Of a DNA stretch of 64,000 bases, positions 1-10,455 are shown piece by piece; position 1 is the first letter of the stretch, and each line of letters starts with the position of its first letter. Under the pieces are notes generated by a model, which did not search any database, was not told the origin of the DNA, and saw only the letters and a program-made list of their open reading frames with translations. The position numbers were made by a program, and so were the translations under genes. Origin of the DNA: Vibrio sinaloensis DSM 21326 (lineage in GTDB: Bacteria; Pseudomonadota; Gammaproteobacteria; Enterobacterales; Vibrionaceae); the NCBI RefSeq assembly GCF_000189275.1, contig NZ_AEVT01000062.1, positions 1 through 64,000 on the forward strand, written 5' to 3'.

Positions 1-27
1 AAAAAGGTCGCCTTAGCGACCTTTTTT
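1..27. terminator. Bidirectional intrinsic terminator left of yhbY
   Basis: A GC-rich stem (GGTCGC/GCGACC, loop CTTA) is flanked by A5 on one side and T6 on the other, so it can terminate transcription from either direction. It lies 21 bp past the yhbY stop and probably ends that gene on the minus strand. Confidence 0.85.
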
Positions 28-47
28 ATTATGAGTTGAATACGCGG

Positions 48-344
48 TTATTTGCGTGGTAGCTCAATTTTACGCTCTTCAGTTTGACGGTAAAGAACCA
101 GTGTCTTACCAATAACTTGTACTTTTTCCGCTTCAGTTTCACGGATGATTGCGTCGATAATTAGGCTTTTCGTCTCTCGATCTTCTGATGCCACTTTCAC
201 TTTAATCAGTTCATGGTGGTTAAGTGCGATCTCAATTTCCGCTAGAACAGCTTCAGTTAGTCCATTTGCGCCCATAAGCACAACAGGTTTTAGACTGTGC
301 GCTAGGCCTTTTAGATGCTGCTTTTGTTTCGTGCTTAGGTTCAT
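48..344 (-). CDS. yhbY: YhbY, CRM-domain ribosome-assembly RNA-binding protein
   Basis: A 98-residue protein that is a single CRM domain. The family binds pre-50S particles and assists ribosome maturation. The expected GxxG loop is visible as GANG at residues 25-28, followed by basic and beta-rich segments. Length matches the family (about 97). It is transcribed away from rlmE-ftsH, an arrangement also found in E. coli, and ends at a bidirectional hairpin. The 138-bp gap to rlmE must hold promoters for both directions. Identification rests on sequence resemblance to E. coli YhbY and on context. Confidence 0.93.
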   Translation of the reverse strand: MNLSTKQKQHLKGLAHSLKPVVLMGANGLTEAVLAEIEIALNHHELIKVKVASEDRETKSLIIDAIIRETEAEKVQVIGKTLVLYRQTEERKIELPRK

Positions 345-482
345 TACGCGGCCAATTTTCTTTAAAATAAGGGTTGAAAAAAGCTATTTTAACGCCATCT
401 ATTGCTGAAGACTATAATTTATTGAGTAATAGGTTCGGCCTATTAAAACAATAGCTCCTATTTGTGCGTTATTGGGATTAAA

Positions 483-1112
483 ATGAGTAAACAAAAACAT
501 TCTGCTAGCTCTGGTCGCTGGTTGAAAGAACACTTTGATGATAAATACGCAAACGAAGCGCGCAAAAAAGGCTATCGTTCACGTGCTTACTTCAAGATGG
601 AAGAGATCCAAACCAAAGATAAACTACTAAAACCTGGTATGACAGTGGTTGATTTGGGAGCTGCCCCAGGTGGTTGGTCTCAATATGCTGCTAAGATTAT
701 TGGTGAAGATGGGCAAATCATTGCATGTGATCTGCTTCCTATGGATCCGATTGCGGGTGTGAGCTTTCTTCAAGGGGACTTTCGAGAAGACGCTGTGCTA
801 GAAGCCTTACTCGAAAGAATTCAACCTTCGATGGTCGATGTGGTGATGTCAGATATGGCACCGAACATCGCTGGAAACAACTCAGTAGATCAGCCACGAG
901 CGATGTATTTAGTTGAATTGGCTTTAGATATGTGTCGACAAGTTCTAGCACCAAATGGTAGCTTTGTTGTGAAAGTATTCCAGGGTGAAGGCTTCGATCA
1001 ATTCGTAAAAGAAATCCGAGACACGTTTAAAGTCGTAAAAATTAGAAAACCTGACTCATCGCGAGCTCGCTCAAGAGAAGTCTTCGTTGTAGCCACTGGT
1101 TACAAAGGTTAA
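483..1112 (+). CDS. rlmE: RlmE (FtsJ/RrmJ), 23S rRNA U2552 2'-O-methyltransferase
   Basis: Transfers a methyl group from SAM to the 2'-O of U2552 in the A loop of 23S rRNA, a late 50S assembly step. The SAM-binding motif is DLGAAPGG (residues 57-64). The catalytic K-D-K-E tetrad falls at K38, D124, K164 and E199, the same numbers as in E. coli, when translation begins at ATG 483. That start gives 209 residues, the usual length, so an upstream in-frame start at 462 is rejected. ftsH follows 99 bp downstream on the same strand, as in E. coli. A short TTTGCC/GGCAAA hairpin lies between them but lacks a T-run. Confidence 0.97.
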   Translation: MSKQKHSASSGRWLKEHFDDKYANEARKKGYRSRAYFKMEEIQTKDKLLKPGMTVVDLGAAPGGWSQYAAKIIGEDGQIIACDLLPMDPIAGVSFLQGDFREDAVLEALLERIQPSMVDVVMSDMAPNIAGNNSVDQPRAMYLVELALDMCRQVLAPNGSFVVKVFQGEGFDQFVKEIRDTFKVVKIRKPDSSRARSREVFVVATGYKG

Positions 1113-1211
1113 CTATTTTGCCCTCAGAGAGGCAAATTAACACTATAGCTACAGGTCATAAACTGTAGTACCCTACCTTTAATTACAATTAGTTATCGAG
1201 AGGCTGACACC

Positions 1212-3188
1212 TTGAGTGACATGGCAAAAAATTTAATTCTGTGGCTTGTTATCGCCGTCGTATTGATGTCGGTATTCCAGAGCTTTGGCCCTGGGGAAAG
1301 TAATGGCAGAGCGGTGGACTACACCACGTTTGTACAGGAAGTTGGCCAAGGCCAGATTCAGGAAGCAACTTTTAAAGACGGTGAAATTACTTTCATGCGT
1401 CGTGGCGGCGGCGCGCGTCATGTTACATACATGCCAGTCTACGACCAAAAGCTCCTTGATGACCTAATTAATCAGAATGTGAAAGTACAAGGCACACCTC
1501 CAGAGGAGCAAAGCCTACTGGGTACTATCTTCATTTCTTGGTTCCCAATGATCTTACTGATTGGTGTATGGATTTTCTTCATGCGTCAGATGCAAGGCGG
1601 CGGCGGTAAAGGCGCTATGTCTTTTGGTAAGAGCAAAGCTCGTATGATGAGTGAAGAGCAAATTAAGACGACTTTTGCTGACGTTGCTGGTTGTGACGAG
1701 GCAAAAGAAGATGTGAAAGAGCTAGTTGACTACCTACGTGATCCGAGCCGTTTCCAAAAGCTTGGCGGTAAGATCCCAACGGGTGTTCTAATGGTTGGTC
1801 CTCCTGGTACCGGTAAAACCTTACTTGCCAAGGCCATTGCGGGTGAAGCGAAAGTACCGTTCTTTACTATTTCAGGTTCTGACTTCGTAGAAATGTTTGT
1901 TGGTGTTGGTGCGTCTCGTGTACGTGACATGTTCGAACAAGCCAAAAAAGCAGCGCCTTGTATCATCTTTATCGATGAGATCGATGCGGTAGGTCGCCAA
2001 CGTGGCGCTGGTGTTGGTGGTGGTCACGATGAACGTGAGCAAACATTGAACCAAATGCTGGTTGAAATGGATGGTTTCGAGGGTAACGAAGGTATTATCG
2101 TTATTGCAGCAACTAACCGTCCAGACGTACTAGACCCAGCACTGCTTCGTCCGGGTCGTTTTGACCGTCAAGTCGTTGTTGGTCTTCCTGACGTTCGCGG
2201 TCGTGAGCAGATCCTTAAAGTACACATGCGCAAAGTACCTCTAGCAGGTGACGTAGAGCCTTCTCTTATCGCACGTGGTACACCGGGATTCTCTGGTGCA
2301 GATCTAGCAAACCTTGTGAACGAAGCAGCGCTATTTGCCGCTCGTGGTAACAAGCGTAATGTTTCTATGGTTGAGTTTGAACTGGCTAAAGATAAGATCA
2401 TGATGGGTGCAGAGCGCCGTTCAATGGTCATGTCGGAAGAGATCAAAGAATCAACTGCGTACCACGAAGCGGGTCACGCGATTGTTGGTCGCTTAGTGCC
2501 TGAACACGATCCAGTGTACAAGGTATCGATCATTCCACGTGGCCGCGCGTTGGGTGTGACTATGTACCTTCCAGAGCAAGACCGCGTGAGTATGTCTCGC
2601 CAGCACCTAGAATCTATGGTTTCTAGCTTATATGGCGGCCGTCTAGCGGAAGAGCTTATCTATGGTGCTGATAAAGTATCGACAGGTGCATCTAACGATA
2701 TCGAACGTGCGACAGATATTGCGCGTAAGATGGTGACTCAGTGGGGCTTCTCTGAAAAGCTTGGTCCACTTCTATACGCTGAGGAAGAAGGTGAAGTCTT
2801 CTTGGGCCGCAGTGTAACTCAGACAAAACATATGTCTGATGACACAGCGAAGCTTATTGATGACGAAGTTCGTACCATTATTGATCGCAACTACGCTCGT
2901 GCTAAACAGATCCTTGAAGATAACATGGATATCATGCACGCAATGAAAGATGCGTTAATGAAGTACGAAACCATCGATGCAGGCCAGATTGACGATCTTA
3001 TGGAGCGTAAGTCTGACATTCGTGAGCCAGCAGGTTGGGGTGATAACCAAAACAAGCCAGAAGCGAAGCCTGAAGAAAAAGCGGAAGCAAAGCCTGAGGA
3101 CCAGGATGTTGAACCAAAAGTGGATGAACAACCTACTTCTCAAGAAAGCAACTCAGCAGAAGCGACAGAGAAGAAAGACTCTGAATAA
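1212..3188 (+). CDS. ftsH: FtsH, membrane-anchored AAA+ zinc metalloprotease
   Basis: ATP-dependent inner-membrane protease that degrades misfolded membrane proteins and short-lived regulators such as LpxC and sigma-32 in relatives. Visible in order: a transmembrane segment (about 7-25), a periplasmic domain, a second transmembrane segment (about 105-127), Walker A GPPGTGKT (196-203), Walker B FIDEID, the second region of homology ending in LRPGRFD, and the zinc motif HEAGH (418-422). The tail from about 610 is rich in K, E and P. A TTG start at 1212 is chosen because GAGAGG at 1198-1203 is 8 nt upstream; the ATG at 1221 would be 17 nt away. A hairpin follows before folP. Confidence 0.97.
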   Translation: MSDMAKNLILWLVIAVVLMSVFQSFGPGESNGRAVDYTTFVQEVGQGQIQEATFKDGEITFMRRGGGARHVTYMPVYDQKLLDDLINQNVKVQGTPPEEQSLLGTIFISWFPMILLIGVWIFFMRQMQGGGGKGAMSFGKSKARMMSEEQIKTTFADVAGCDEAKEDVKELVDYLRDPSRFQKLGGKIPTGVLMVGPPGTGKTLLAKAIAGEAKVPFFTISGSDFVEMFVGVGASRVRDMFEQAKKAAPCIIFIDEIDAVGRQRGAGVGGGHDEREQTLNQMLVEMDGFEGNEGIIVIAATNRPDVLDPALLRPGRFDRQVVVGLPDVRGREQILKVHMRKVPLAGDVEPSLIARGTPGFSGADLANLVNEAALFAARGNKRNVSMVEFELAKDKIMMGAERRSMVMSEEIKESTAYHEAGHAIVGRLVPEHDPVYKVSIIPRGRALGVTMYLPEQDRVSMSRQHLESMVSSLYGGRLAEELIYGADKVSTGASNDIERATDIARKMVTQWGFSEKLGPLLYAEEEGEVFLGRSVTQTKHMSDDTAKLIDDEVRTIIDRNYARAKQILEDNMDIMHAMKDALMKYETIDAGQIDDLMERKSDIREPAGWGDNQNKPEAKPEEKAEAKPEDQDVEPKVDEQPTSQESNSAEATEKKDSE

Positions 3189-3205
3189 TATCGTTTGATT
3201 AAAAT

Positions 3206-3233
3206 AAACCCCGGGGCAACTCGGGGTTTTTGT
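3206..3233 (+). terminator. Terminator/attenuator between ftsH and folP
   Basis: AAACCCCG pairs with CGGGGTTT and is followed by a T-run. It ends only about 8 bp before the folP ATG, leaving no room for a separate folP promoter downstream. folP-glmM is therefore probably fed by read-through, or by a promoter inside ftsH. Confidence 0.8.
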
Positions 3234-3240
3234 ATTTATT

Positions 3241-4071
3241 ATGATAATTACTGCAAATAATAAATCCCTTGATCTCTCCACTCCTCAGGTCATGGGTATA
3301 CTCAACGTCACGCCTGATTCCTTCTCAGATGGAGGAAAGTTTAATTCCCTAGATAATGCGCTTCGTCAAGCCGAAACGATGATAGAGGCAGGTGTCACTA
3401 TTATTGATATCGGTGGTGAATCCACTCGTCCAGGTGCGCCAGATGTCGCTCTTGAAGAAGAGCTGCAACGCGTTATTCCTGTGATTAAAGCGATTCGTCA
3501 GCAGCATGATGTTTGGATCTCCATTGATACCAGTAAAGCTGAAGTTATGAGGCAAGCTGCGCTCGCGGGGGCGGATATTATTAATGATGTTCGTGCTCTC
3601 CAAGAACCACAGGCATTGGAAGTCGCTGCTCAAACAGGTTTGCCTATTTGCTTGATGCATATGCAGGGGCAGCCTAGAACGATGCAAGCGAATCCGCACT
3701 ATGGCGACTTGCTTAAAGAAGTCGGTGAGTTTCTCGAGCAGCGTATTGCTGCGTGCGAGAGTGTAGGAATTGGTAGGAATCAATTGATTCTCGATCCAGG
3801 CTTTGGTTTTGGTAAGACGATTGAGCATAATTACCAAATGTTGGCGCACTTAGAGCAATTTCATCAATTTGGTTTACCAATATTGGCGGGAATGTCTCGT
3901 AAATCGATGCTGTTTAAGCTATTAGAAAAAACACCAGCAGAATGTGTAGCTGCCAGTGTGAGTTGTGCCACGATAGCCGCGATGAAAGGGGCTCAGATCA
4001 TTCGCGTCCACGATTTTGAACAAACGCTTGATGCAATAAAGATAGTTTCAATGGTTCAAGCTAACCGTTGA
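3241..4071 (+). CDS. folP: FolP, dihydropteroate synthase
   Basis: Condenses 6-hydroxymethyl-dihydropterin diphosphate with p-aminobenzoate to 7,8-dihydropteroate in folate synthesis; the sulfonamide target. Signatures seen: MGILNVTPDSFSDGG near the N-terminus, DIGGESTRPGA, DTSKAEV, DPGFGFGKT and GMSRKS. Length of 276 residues is normal. The start codon is the only good ATG after the ftsH hairpin and lacks a strong Shine-Dalgarno. glmM follows 27 bp later on the same strand, as in E. coli. Confidence 0.96.
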   Translation: MIITANNKSLDLSTPQVMGILNVTPDSFSDGGKFNSLDNALRQAETMIEAGVTIIDIGGESTRPGAPDVALEEELQRVIPVIKAIRQQHDVWISIDTSKAEVMRQAALAGADIINDVRALQEPQALEVAAQTGLPICLMHMQGQPRTMQANPHYGDLLKEVGEFLEQRIAACESVGIGRNQLILDPGFGFGKTIEHNYQMLAHLEQFHQFGLPILAGMSRKSMLFKLLEKTPAECVAASVSCATIAAMKGAQIIRVHDFEQTLDAIKIVSMVQANR

Positions 4072-4098
4072 AAAGCATAAAAATATAAAGGAATAATC

Positions 4099-5439
4099 AT
4101 GTCTAACAAAAGACGTTACTTTGGTACCGATGGTGTACGTGGCAAAGTTGGCCAATACCCAATTACTCCTGACTTTGTACTAAAACTTGGCTGGGCTGCA
4201 GGCAGAGTACTTGCCAAGCAAGGCACTAAGAAAGTGATCATTGGTAAAGATACACGTATCTCAGGTTACATGCTTGAGTCAGCGCTAGAGGCCGGACTTG
4301 CAGCGGCAGGTTTGAAGGCAACCTTTACTGGACCTATGCCGACTCCTGCGGTCGCGTATCTCACCCAAACGTTCCGCGCAGAAGCGGGAATCGTTATTTC
4401 AGCCTCACATAACCCTTATTACGATAATGGTATCAAGTTCTTCTCTTCTGAAGGTACTAAGTTGCCAGACGACATCGAACTAGCGATCGAAGCTGAACTG
4501 GACAAAGAAATCGAATGTGTTGAGTCTGCAGAGCTAGGTAAAGCGACTCGCTTAAATGATGCTGCCGGACGTTACATCGAGTTCTGTAAGAGTACTTTCC
4601 CATCAGAGCTTAGCTTAGCGGGTATGAAGATTGTGGTTGATTGTGCTCATGGTGCGACTTACCACATTGCTCCTGCTGTATTTAGTGAGCTTGGTGCAGA
4701 CGTTATCGCAATGGGTGTTGAGCCAAATGGTACCAATATTAACGATAAAGTTGGTGCAACGGACGTGCGTGCACTGCAAGAGCGAGTTGTGGCTGAACAA
4801 GCCGCGTTAGGCTTAGCATTTGATGGTGATGGCGACCGAATTATTATGGTTGATCATCTGGGCAATAAGATTGATGGCGACCAGATTGCTTATATTATTG
4901 CACGTGATGCTCTTCGTCGCGGAGAGTTGAAAGGTGGCGTTGTTGGCACGCTTATGACCAATTTGGGTATGGAAAATGGTCTTAAGCAACTTGGTATTCC
5001 GTTCGTACGTGCTGCGGTTGGCGACCGATATGTCATGGAGCAGTTGCTCGAAAAAGGTTGGAAGATCGGTGCTGAAAACTCAGGCCACGTTATCCTGCTG
5101 GATAAAGTCACCACTGGTGATGCTATTGTCGCTGCCTTACAAGTTCTAGCGTCTGTTGTGGGCAGTGATATGACGTTACATGACCTTTCACAAGGTATGT
5201 CGTTGTACCCACAAGTACTTGAGAATGTACGTTTCTCTGGTGATAGCAACCCATTGGAAGCCGATGCTGTTAAAGCATCTGTTGTCGAAGTTGAAGCTGA
5301 GCTTGGCGAAAAAGGTCGAGTATTGCTGCGAAAATCAGGTACTGAGCCGTTGATCCGAGTCATGGTTGAAGGTGAAGATGCTGAGTTGGTTCAATCCTCT
5401 GCACTGAAGATTGCCGAAGCGGTTAAAGCCAGTTTCTAA
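4099..5439 (+). CDS. glmM: GlmM, phosphoglucosamine mutase
   Basis: Interconverts glucosamine-6-phosphate and glucosamine-1-phosphate, feeding UDP-GlcNAc for peptidoglycan and LPS. The phosphoserine loop SASHNP puts the catalytic serine at S103, the magnesium loop DGDGDR is intact, and the C-terminal phosphate-binding [12 protein letters not shown] is present. Length of 446 residues is standard. AAGGAA precedes the ATG. The gene ends in a strong terminator and is followed by holD, not by secG and tRNA-Leu as in E. coli; see findings. Confidence 0.97.
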   Translation: MSNKRRYFGTDGVRGKVGQYPITPDFVLKLGWAAGRVLAKQGTKKVIIGKDTRISGYMLESALEAGLAAAGLKATFTGPMPTPAVAYLTQTFRAEAGIVISASHNPYYDNGIKFFSSEGTKLPDDIELAIEAELDKEIECVESAELGKATRLNDAAGRYIEFCKSTFPSELSLAGMKIVVDCAHGATYHIAPAVFSELGADVIAMGVEPNGTNINDKVGATDVRALQERVVAEQAALGLAFDGDGDRIIMVDHLGNKIDGDQIAYIIARDALRRGELKGGVVGTLMTNLGMENGLKQLGIPFVRAAVGDRYVMEQLLEKGWKIGAENSGHVILLDKVTTGDAIVAALQVLASVVGSDMTLHDLSQGMSLYPQVLENVRFSGDSNPLEADAVKASVVEVEAELGEKGRVLLRKSGTEPLIRVMVEGEDAELVQSSALKIAEAVKASF

Positions 5440-5457
5440 CGCTTTGAAGCCATGAGA

Positions 5458-5484
5458 AGCCGCCATTTAAGGCGGCTTTTTTGT
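5458..5484 (+). terminator. glmM terminator
   Basis: AGCCGCC pairs with GGCGGCT across an ATTTAA loop, followed by T6. It closes the folP-glmM unit. No tRNA, secG or other gene is visible between here and holD at 5610. Confidence 0.9.
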
Positions 5485-5609
5485 TGCCTAGTAAGGGCTT
5501 TAAAGGCAGCGCTTAATTCAACCCTAGACAACAAGTACTCAATAATAGGAGAGAGTTGGCACTGCTTTATGTTAGCATCCGTATGTGAGTAAAAACGATA
5601 TGATTTGGT

Positions 5610-6014
5610 ATGTCACACCGCGAATTACACTACTTAGATGAAATGGGTATTCAGTGCTATGAACTGATACACCCTCAACGGCTGGATAATGCCCCAAACG
5701 AACAACTTATGTTGCCTGAATCATGCCATATGTTGTTGGTATCTCCAGAGTGCCCACAAGGTAAACTCGCATTGCTCTTTGAACGGGTGTTAAAAACCGT
5801 CAAGCTTGACCTTAGCCAAGCGCTGCACATCTATCCAGAGCAATACGCGCAATTAGCTAAGCCTCACAGCGGGTGGATTTGGTTTGCTGGTTGCGAAGCA
5901 AAAGAGAGTGAGCAGGGCAGCGTGCTGGTTTCTCCGATGCTTAACCAAATCGATGGTAATAACGAACAGCGCCGTGCGTTGTGGCAGCAAATTCAAAAGT
6001 ATCAAACATCATGA
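5610..6014 (+). CDS. holD: HolD, DNA polymerase III psi subunit
   Basis: The psi subunit bridges the chi subunit, and through it SSB, to the clamp loader. This 134-residue protein has the short, poorly conserved sequence typical of psi, with an N-terminal start resembling SHRELHYLDEMGI and a central HMLLVSPECP segment. The assignment is supported by the ATGA overlap with rimI: the rimI ATG begins at 6011 inside the holD stop. holD-rimI pairing is conserved in enterobacteria. By sequence alone the call would be weaker. Confidence 0.88.
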   Translation: MSHRELHYLDEMGIQCYELIHPQRLDNAPNEQLMLPESCHMLLVSPECPQGKLALLFERVLKTVKLDLSQALHIYPEQYAQLAKPHSGWIWFAGCEAKESEQGSVLVSPMLNQIDGNNEQRRALWQQIQKYQTS

Positions 6015-6451
6015 TAATCACCCCCCTTGCGAAACAGCATTTAGAGCAGGTCTATCGTATTGAATGTCTTGCTCATTCTCATCCTTGGTCTGAGTCCTTA
6101 ATTGGTGACATTAACAGTCGTGGCGCGTTCCATCATGTCATGTTGGAACAAGATAAAGTGGTGGGGTATTTCTACGCACAGAACATTGTCGGCGAAGTGA
6201 CGTTACTCAATATCGCAGTGGATCCTACTCTACAAGGTAAAGGGTATGGTAAAGCTCTGCTCACCGCTCTGGTTGAGATGTCTGAGCAGCAACGAGCAGA
6301 GAGTATCTGGCTTGAAGTAAGAGAAAGTAACCGGAGCGCGTTTGGTTTATATCAAACGATAGGTTTTAACGAAGTTGACAGACGCATCAACTACTACCCA
6401 ACCCAGTCGGGCAAAGAAGATGCGATTATAATGAGCTACCTACTATTATAG
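6011..6451 (+). CDS. rimI: RimI, ribosomal protein S18 N-alpha-acetyltransferase
   Basis: A GNAT-fold acetyltransferase that acetylates the N-terminal alanine of ribosomal protein S18. The acetyl-CoA loop reads QGKGYG in the segment VDPTLQGKGYGKALL, and the C-terminal YYP segment is typical of RimI. The start at ATG 6011 gives 146 residues and overlaps the holD stop by 4 nt, indicating translational coupling; the longer frame from 5981 runs inside holD. The stop codon lies within a perfect 8-bp inverted repeat (6435-6456). That repeat lacks a T-run but may help end transcription before the convergent gene 14 bp away. Confidence 0.94.
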   Translation: MIITPLAKQHLEQVYRIECLAHSHPWSESLIGDINSRGAFHHVMLEQDKVVGYFYAQNIVGEVTLLNIAVDPTLQGKGYGKALLTALVEMSEQQRAESIWLEVRESNRSAFGLYQTIGFNEVDRRINYYPTQSGKEDAIIMSYLLL

Positions 6452-6465
6452 GTAGCGTTAAATGG

Positions 6466-8520
6466 TTACTTTTGTATTGCTTTGATAGGCTGAGTATCGT
6501 CTACCGGGTAGTGATTACGCTCGAATCGCTCATTCAGTTCGCTGGCCTGCAGAGGTTTATCGAAAAGATAGCCTTGGAACTGATCACAACCTAGCTCCTT
6601 GAGCGTATTCAACTCATTACAATCTTCTACCCCTTCAGCAATGACTTCAAGGTTGAGTCGTTTGGCAGTCATTATGATGGTATCAACAATCGCTTGATCG
6701 CTCTCATCTAAGTGCAATTGAGTAACAAACGATCGGTCAATTTTGAGGACATCAACCGCCAAGTGTTTGAGGTACTTTAATGATGAGTAGCCGGTACCAA
6801 AATCATCGATAGAGGTTTTAAGGTCATACTCTTTAAGTTTGACCATTTTTTGGATCGCATTCTCAACGTTCTCTAGCAATAAATTCTCAGTAATTTCTAA
6901 CTCAATATGCTCCCCACTAATGCCCGCTTGGGTTAATGCGTCACTAATGTGTTCAACAAAACTGTCTTGGGAAAACTGCAATGGACTGATATTAATCGCT
7001 AGACGACGGAAAGTTTCCGGTAAGATGCCTTGTTTTTTCCAGCTTGCGTATTGGTAGCAGGCTTTTTCAATAATCCAATTGCCGATTTGTAAGATCTGGC
7101 CAGTCTCTTCTGCGATTGGCATAAATACGCCCGGAGGTAGAACGCCACGATCAGGGTGATTCCAACGTATCAAGGCTTCAACTCCTATGATTTGATGTTC
7201 ACTGTTGACCTGAGGTTGGTAATAGAGCTCCAGTTGCCCTTTGTTGATCGCTTCATGCAGCCCTTTTTCGATCTCCAAGTAAGATTCAACTTGAGCCTGC
7301 ATTTCAGGTTCGTAGAACATGTACTTGTTTCTACCCCCGACCTTGGCTCGGTAAAGCGCGGTGTCAGCTTGGCGAAGTACATCGATATTAGTGCCTCCAA
7401 CAGAAGGGAAAACTGCGATCCCAACACTGACTGAGCAATAGAGCTGGTGATCATCAATCGAATAAGGGTTAGAAATTAAGGCGAGCAGCTGTTGAGCAAG
7501 TTCACGAGCCTTATCCGAAGAGGTATGGGGAAGGAGAATCGCGAACTCGTCGCCACCAATGCGAGCTGCGGTGTAATCATCTTTAACCCAAGCTTCAATA
7601 CGCATCGAGATGGCCTTGAGCAGATGGTCGCCTATGGTATGACCGAGTGAGTCGTTGATGGTTTTAAAGCGATCCAAATCTAAATAGAACAGAGCGCCGC
7701 TTTCACTTTTCAAATTGGCGCGATCAATCTCTTTGCCAAGTAGCTGCAACAACAAGCTGCGGTTAGCTAACCCAGTGAGTGAGTCATAGTAGGCGAGCTG
7801 GTTGAGCTTTGCTTCGGCTGCTTCTCTATCTTTCCATAATGTATGGAAGGTCTTTGCCAAATGTCCTAGCTCATCATCTCGATACTGAGTTGGTGGTGGA
7901 AGGGTGCCATTCTTGTTGTTTTGCAGTGACCGTACCCACTCAATCAGGGTAACCAAAGGCTTTGATAACTTCTGGTAAAAGAAGAACAGTAGTATCGAAG
8001 TCAGCAATATGTTTCGAAACAGGTCAAACAATAAAATTTTGCTGGTTTTGGCGATAAATTCCTTGGCGATGTTTGCCCCGTTGACGGAAAAGGCCAGTGT
8101 GCCAACGACGACATGCGAGTTAGGCTGATGCAGTTCGGTAGTATAGACCGGCGTTCGGGGCGTCAAATAACTGGATAAGGCTTCGGTAAAGCCGCCTTGT
8201 AATGAAATGCTCTGCTCTTTCAACGTCAGGATATCGCCGAAATCATCCACGATCTCTACTTTGTAAATGGCAGTATCCATCATCAAGCTCGAGGCAACCT
8301 GTTCAGCAAGCAGTTGATTCAGGTGATAGGCCGCTTGACTCGCGTTCGAATAGTTCTGCAGCAACTTGAATTGATAATGTTCTTCGATACGCTTTTGCTC
8401 CTGATGGAGATCCACCAAGATATGGTAAAAGCTGAAACATACCCCTAAAAGAACAGAGACTAAAAAGACCGTTTTAGCTTGTCTGAAGGCTAATGAATTT
8501 ATCTTTTGGCTTTTCGGCAT
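6466..8520 (-). CDS. Membrane GGDEF-EAL c-di-GMP enzyme
   Basis: A 684-residue protein with a transmembrane helix near residues 15-36, a periplasmic segment, and a second helix near 161-183 followed by a HAMP-like linker. The GGDEF domain has an intact GGDEF (322-326) and the EAL domain an intact EAL (448-450). Other EAL active-site elements are present: TEN, DDFGTGYSS, KIDRSF, EGVE and QGYLF. The position of the RxxD inhibitory site before GGDEF reads KDDY, so product inhibition there is unlikely. Both activities are possible from the motifs; which one dominates cannot be read. It sits between rimI and prfC, convergent with rimI. Confidence 0.92.
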   Translation of the reverse strand: MPKSQKINSLAFRQAKTVFLVSVLLGVCFSFYHILVDLHQEQKRIEEHYQFKLLQNYSNASQAAYHLNQLLAEQVASSLMMDTAIYKVEIVDDFGDILTLKEQSISLQGGFTEALSSYLTPRTPVYTTELHQPNSHVVVGTLAFSVNGANIAKEFIAKTSKILLFDLFRNILLTSILLFFFYQKLSKPLVTLIEWVRSLQNNKNGTLPPPTQYRDDELGHLAKTFHTLWKDREAAEAKLNQLAYYDSLTGLANRSLLLQLLGKEIDRANLKSESGALFYLDLDRFKTINDSLGHTIGDHLLKAISMRIEAWVKDDYTAARIGGDEFAILLPHTSSDKARELAQQLLALISNPYSIDDHQLYCSVSVGIAVFPSVGGTNIDVLRQADTALYRAKVGGRNKYMFYEPEMQAQVESYLEIEKGLHEAINKGQLELYYQPQVNSEHQIIGVEALIRWNHPDRGVLPPGVFMPIAEETGQILQIGNWIIEKACYQYASWKKQGILPETFRRLAINISPLQFSQDSFVEHISDALTQAGISGEHIELEITENLLLENVENAIQKMVKLKEYDLKTSIDDFGTGYSSLKYLKHLAVDVLKIDRSFVTQLHLDESDQAIVDTIIMTAKRLNLEVIAEGVEDCNELNTLKELGCDQFQGYLFDKPLQASELNERFERNHYPVDDTQPIKAIQK

Positions 8521-8739
8521 AGTTGTATCAAGTTCCCTCTACTCCTTTAGTTATAGCCTATATTTATTGATATTTTAATCTGTATGAAAAATGGTGGGAT
8601 TAGAGCGCCATTTTTGTCGTTGAAGTTGCCCCTCAAGAGAATATAAGAGAGAATACCGCGCAAAATTGAATCGAACGACCAGAACTATCAGCGTAACTGA
8701 TTTTTTCGTTCTGGTAACCAGACAGTAGAAGATCTTTTG

Positions 8740-10329
8740 ATGTCAAATACAGCTTTTCTTGGTGAAGTGTCAAAACGACGTACTTTCGCCATCATCTCGC
8801 ACCCGGATGCGGGTAAAACCACCATTACTGAAAAAGTACTACTTTTCGGAAACGCAATCCAAAAAGCAGGTACGGTTAAAGGTCGTGGTAATGCAACACA
8901 CGCGAAATCTGACTGGATGGAGATGGAGAAAGAGCGTGGTATTTCTGTAACGACTTCTGTTATGCAGTTCCCATACAATGATTGCCTTGTAAACCTGCTC
9001 GATACTCCAGGACACGAAGACTTCTCAGAAGATACTTACCGTACATTGACGGCTGTTGACTCATGTCTAATGGTTATCGATGCGGCGAAAGGTGTCGAGG
9101 ACCGTACTCGTAAGTTGATGGAAGTAACCCGTTTACGTGATACGCCAATTGTCACCTTCATGAACAAGTTGGACCGTGATGTACGCGATCCAATGGAAGT
9201 GTTGGACGAAGTTGAAAGCGAACTGGGTATGGCGTGTGCGCCAATCTCTTGGCCGATCGGTTGTGGTAAAGAGTTTAAAGGTGTTTACCATATCCATCGT
9301 GACGAAACGATTTTGTACGAATCAGGCCATGGTCACGAGATTCAAGAAGTTCGCATCATTAAAGGGTTAGATAATCCAGAGCTTGATGAGAAAGTCGGTG
9401 CAGATTTAGCCGAAAGTGTTCGTGAAGAGCTAGAGCTGGTCATGGGGGCATGCCCAGAGTTTGATCTTGAATTGTTCCTTGCGGGTGAGCTTACGCCGGT
9501 TTACTTCGGTACAGCATTGGGTAACTTTGGTGTGGATCACATGCTAGATGGCCTGACAAAGTGGGCGCCAGCACCTAAGAACCGTCAAGCAGTTGAGCGT
9601 GATGTTGAAGCGACAGAAGAAGACTTCTCTGGCTTTGTCTTCAAGATCCAAGCAAACATGGACCCGAAACACCGTGACCGTATTGCTTTCATGCGTATCG
9701 TTTCTGGTACGTATAAACAAGGCATGAAGATGAACCACGTTCGTACCGGTAAGAAAGTCAGTATCTCAGATGCCGTTACCTTTATGGCGGGTGACCGTTC
9801 TCGTGCAGAGAATGCTTTCGCGGGTGACATCATAGGTTTACATAACCACGGTACCATCCAGATCGGTGATACCTTCACACAAGGTGAGTCTCTTAAATTC
9901 TCTGGTATTCCAAACTTCGCACCTGAACTGTTCCGTCGTATTCGTCTAAAAGATCCATTGAAGCAGAAGCAGCTACTAAAAGGTCTGGTTCAGTTATCTG
10001 AAGAAGGTGCCGTACAGGTGTTCCGTCCACTGCAAAACAACGACCTTATTGTAGGTGCGGTTGGTGTGCTTCAGTTTGATGTGGTTGTAGCGCGTCTGAA
10101 AGCTGAATACAACGTAGAAGCAATCTATGAAGGCGTTAACGTAGCAACAGCACGTTGGGTTGAGTGTGGTGATGCGAAGAAGCTGGATGAGTTCCAGCGT
10201 AAGAACCAAGCTAACCTAGCATTAGATGGTGGTGATAACCTGTCGTACATTGCGCCAACGATGGTCAACTTGAATCTAGCGAAAGAGCGTTTTCCAGAGG
10301 TTGAGTTCCGCGCGACTCGCGAACACTAA
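8740..10329 (+). CDS. prfC: PrfC, peptide chain release factor 3
   Basis: A translational GTPase that removes RF1/RF2 from the ribosome after peptide release. G motifs: HPDAGKT near the N-terminus, DTPGHEDF and NKLDRD. The start of the mature sequence resembles E. coli RF3 ([20 protein letters not shown]). ATG 8740 gives 529 residues, equal to E. coli; a TTG directly before it at 8737 would add one residue. No strong Shine-Dalgarno is visible. The long downstream spacer holds a repeat element and a terminator. Confidence 0.96.
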   Translation: MSNTAFLGEVSKRRTFAIISHPDAGKTTITEKVLLFGNAIQKAGTVKGRGNATHAKSDWMEMEKERGISVTTSVMQFPYNDCLVNLLDTPGHEDFSEDTYRTLTAVDSCLMVIDAAKGVEDRTRKLMEVTRLRDTPIVTFMNKLDRDVRDPMEVLDEVESELGMACAPISWPIGCGKEFKGVYHIHRDETILYESGHGHEIQEVRIIKGLDNPELDEKVGADLAESVREELELVMGACPEFDLELFLAGELTPVYFGTALGNFGVDHMLDGLTKWAPAPKNRQAVERDVEATEEDFSGFVFKIQANMDPKHRDRIAFMRIVSGTYKQGMKMNHVRTGKKVSISDAVTFMAGDRSRAENAFAGDIIGLHNHGTIQIGDTFTQGESLKFSGIPNFAPELFRRIRLKDPLKQKQLLKGLVQLSEEGAVQVFRPLQNNDLIVGAVGVLQFDVVVARLKAEYNVEAIYEGVNVATARWVECGDAKKLDEFQRKNQANLALDGGDNLSYIAPTMVNLNLAKERFPEVEFRATREH

Positions 10330-10330
10330 T

Positions 10331-10455
10331 ACTCTTCATATTTGAAGCTCTGGCAGCGTTAACTTCACTCCTCCACCCCAGCCACATAGCGTACTATGCT
10401 CCTGGGGGCGGATTCTCTCGTTGCCTTGCTCTCACAACAAATGTTTTGAAGATGG
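10331..10455. repeat. Palindromic intergenic repeat element
   Basis: The core is an inverted repeat: CCCCAG (10376-10381) and CATAG (10385-10389) pair with CTATG (10394-10398) and CTGGGG (10402-10407). The left edge CATATTTGAAG is shared with a second copy at about 37827, next to lspA. The right part, GTTGCCTTGCTCT, is echoed again near 10490-10503, suggesting a partial tandem copy. I recall similar elements between genes in several Vibrio genomes, but no search was run. Confidence 0.6.

Noticed and set aside
3349..3849. A long antisense frame within folP
   Set aside because: A 166-codon frame on the opposite strand of an intact folP; no ribosome site or recognisable domain.
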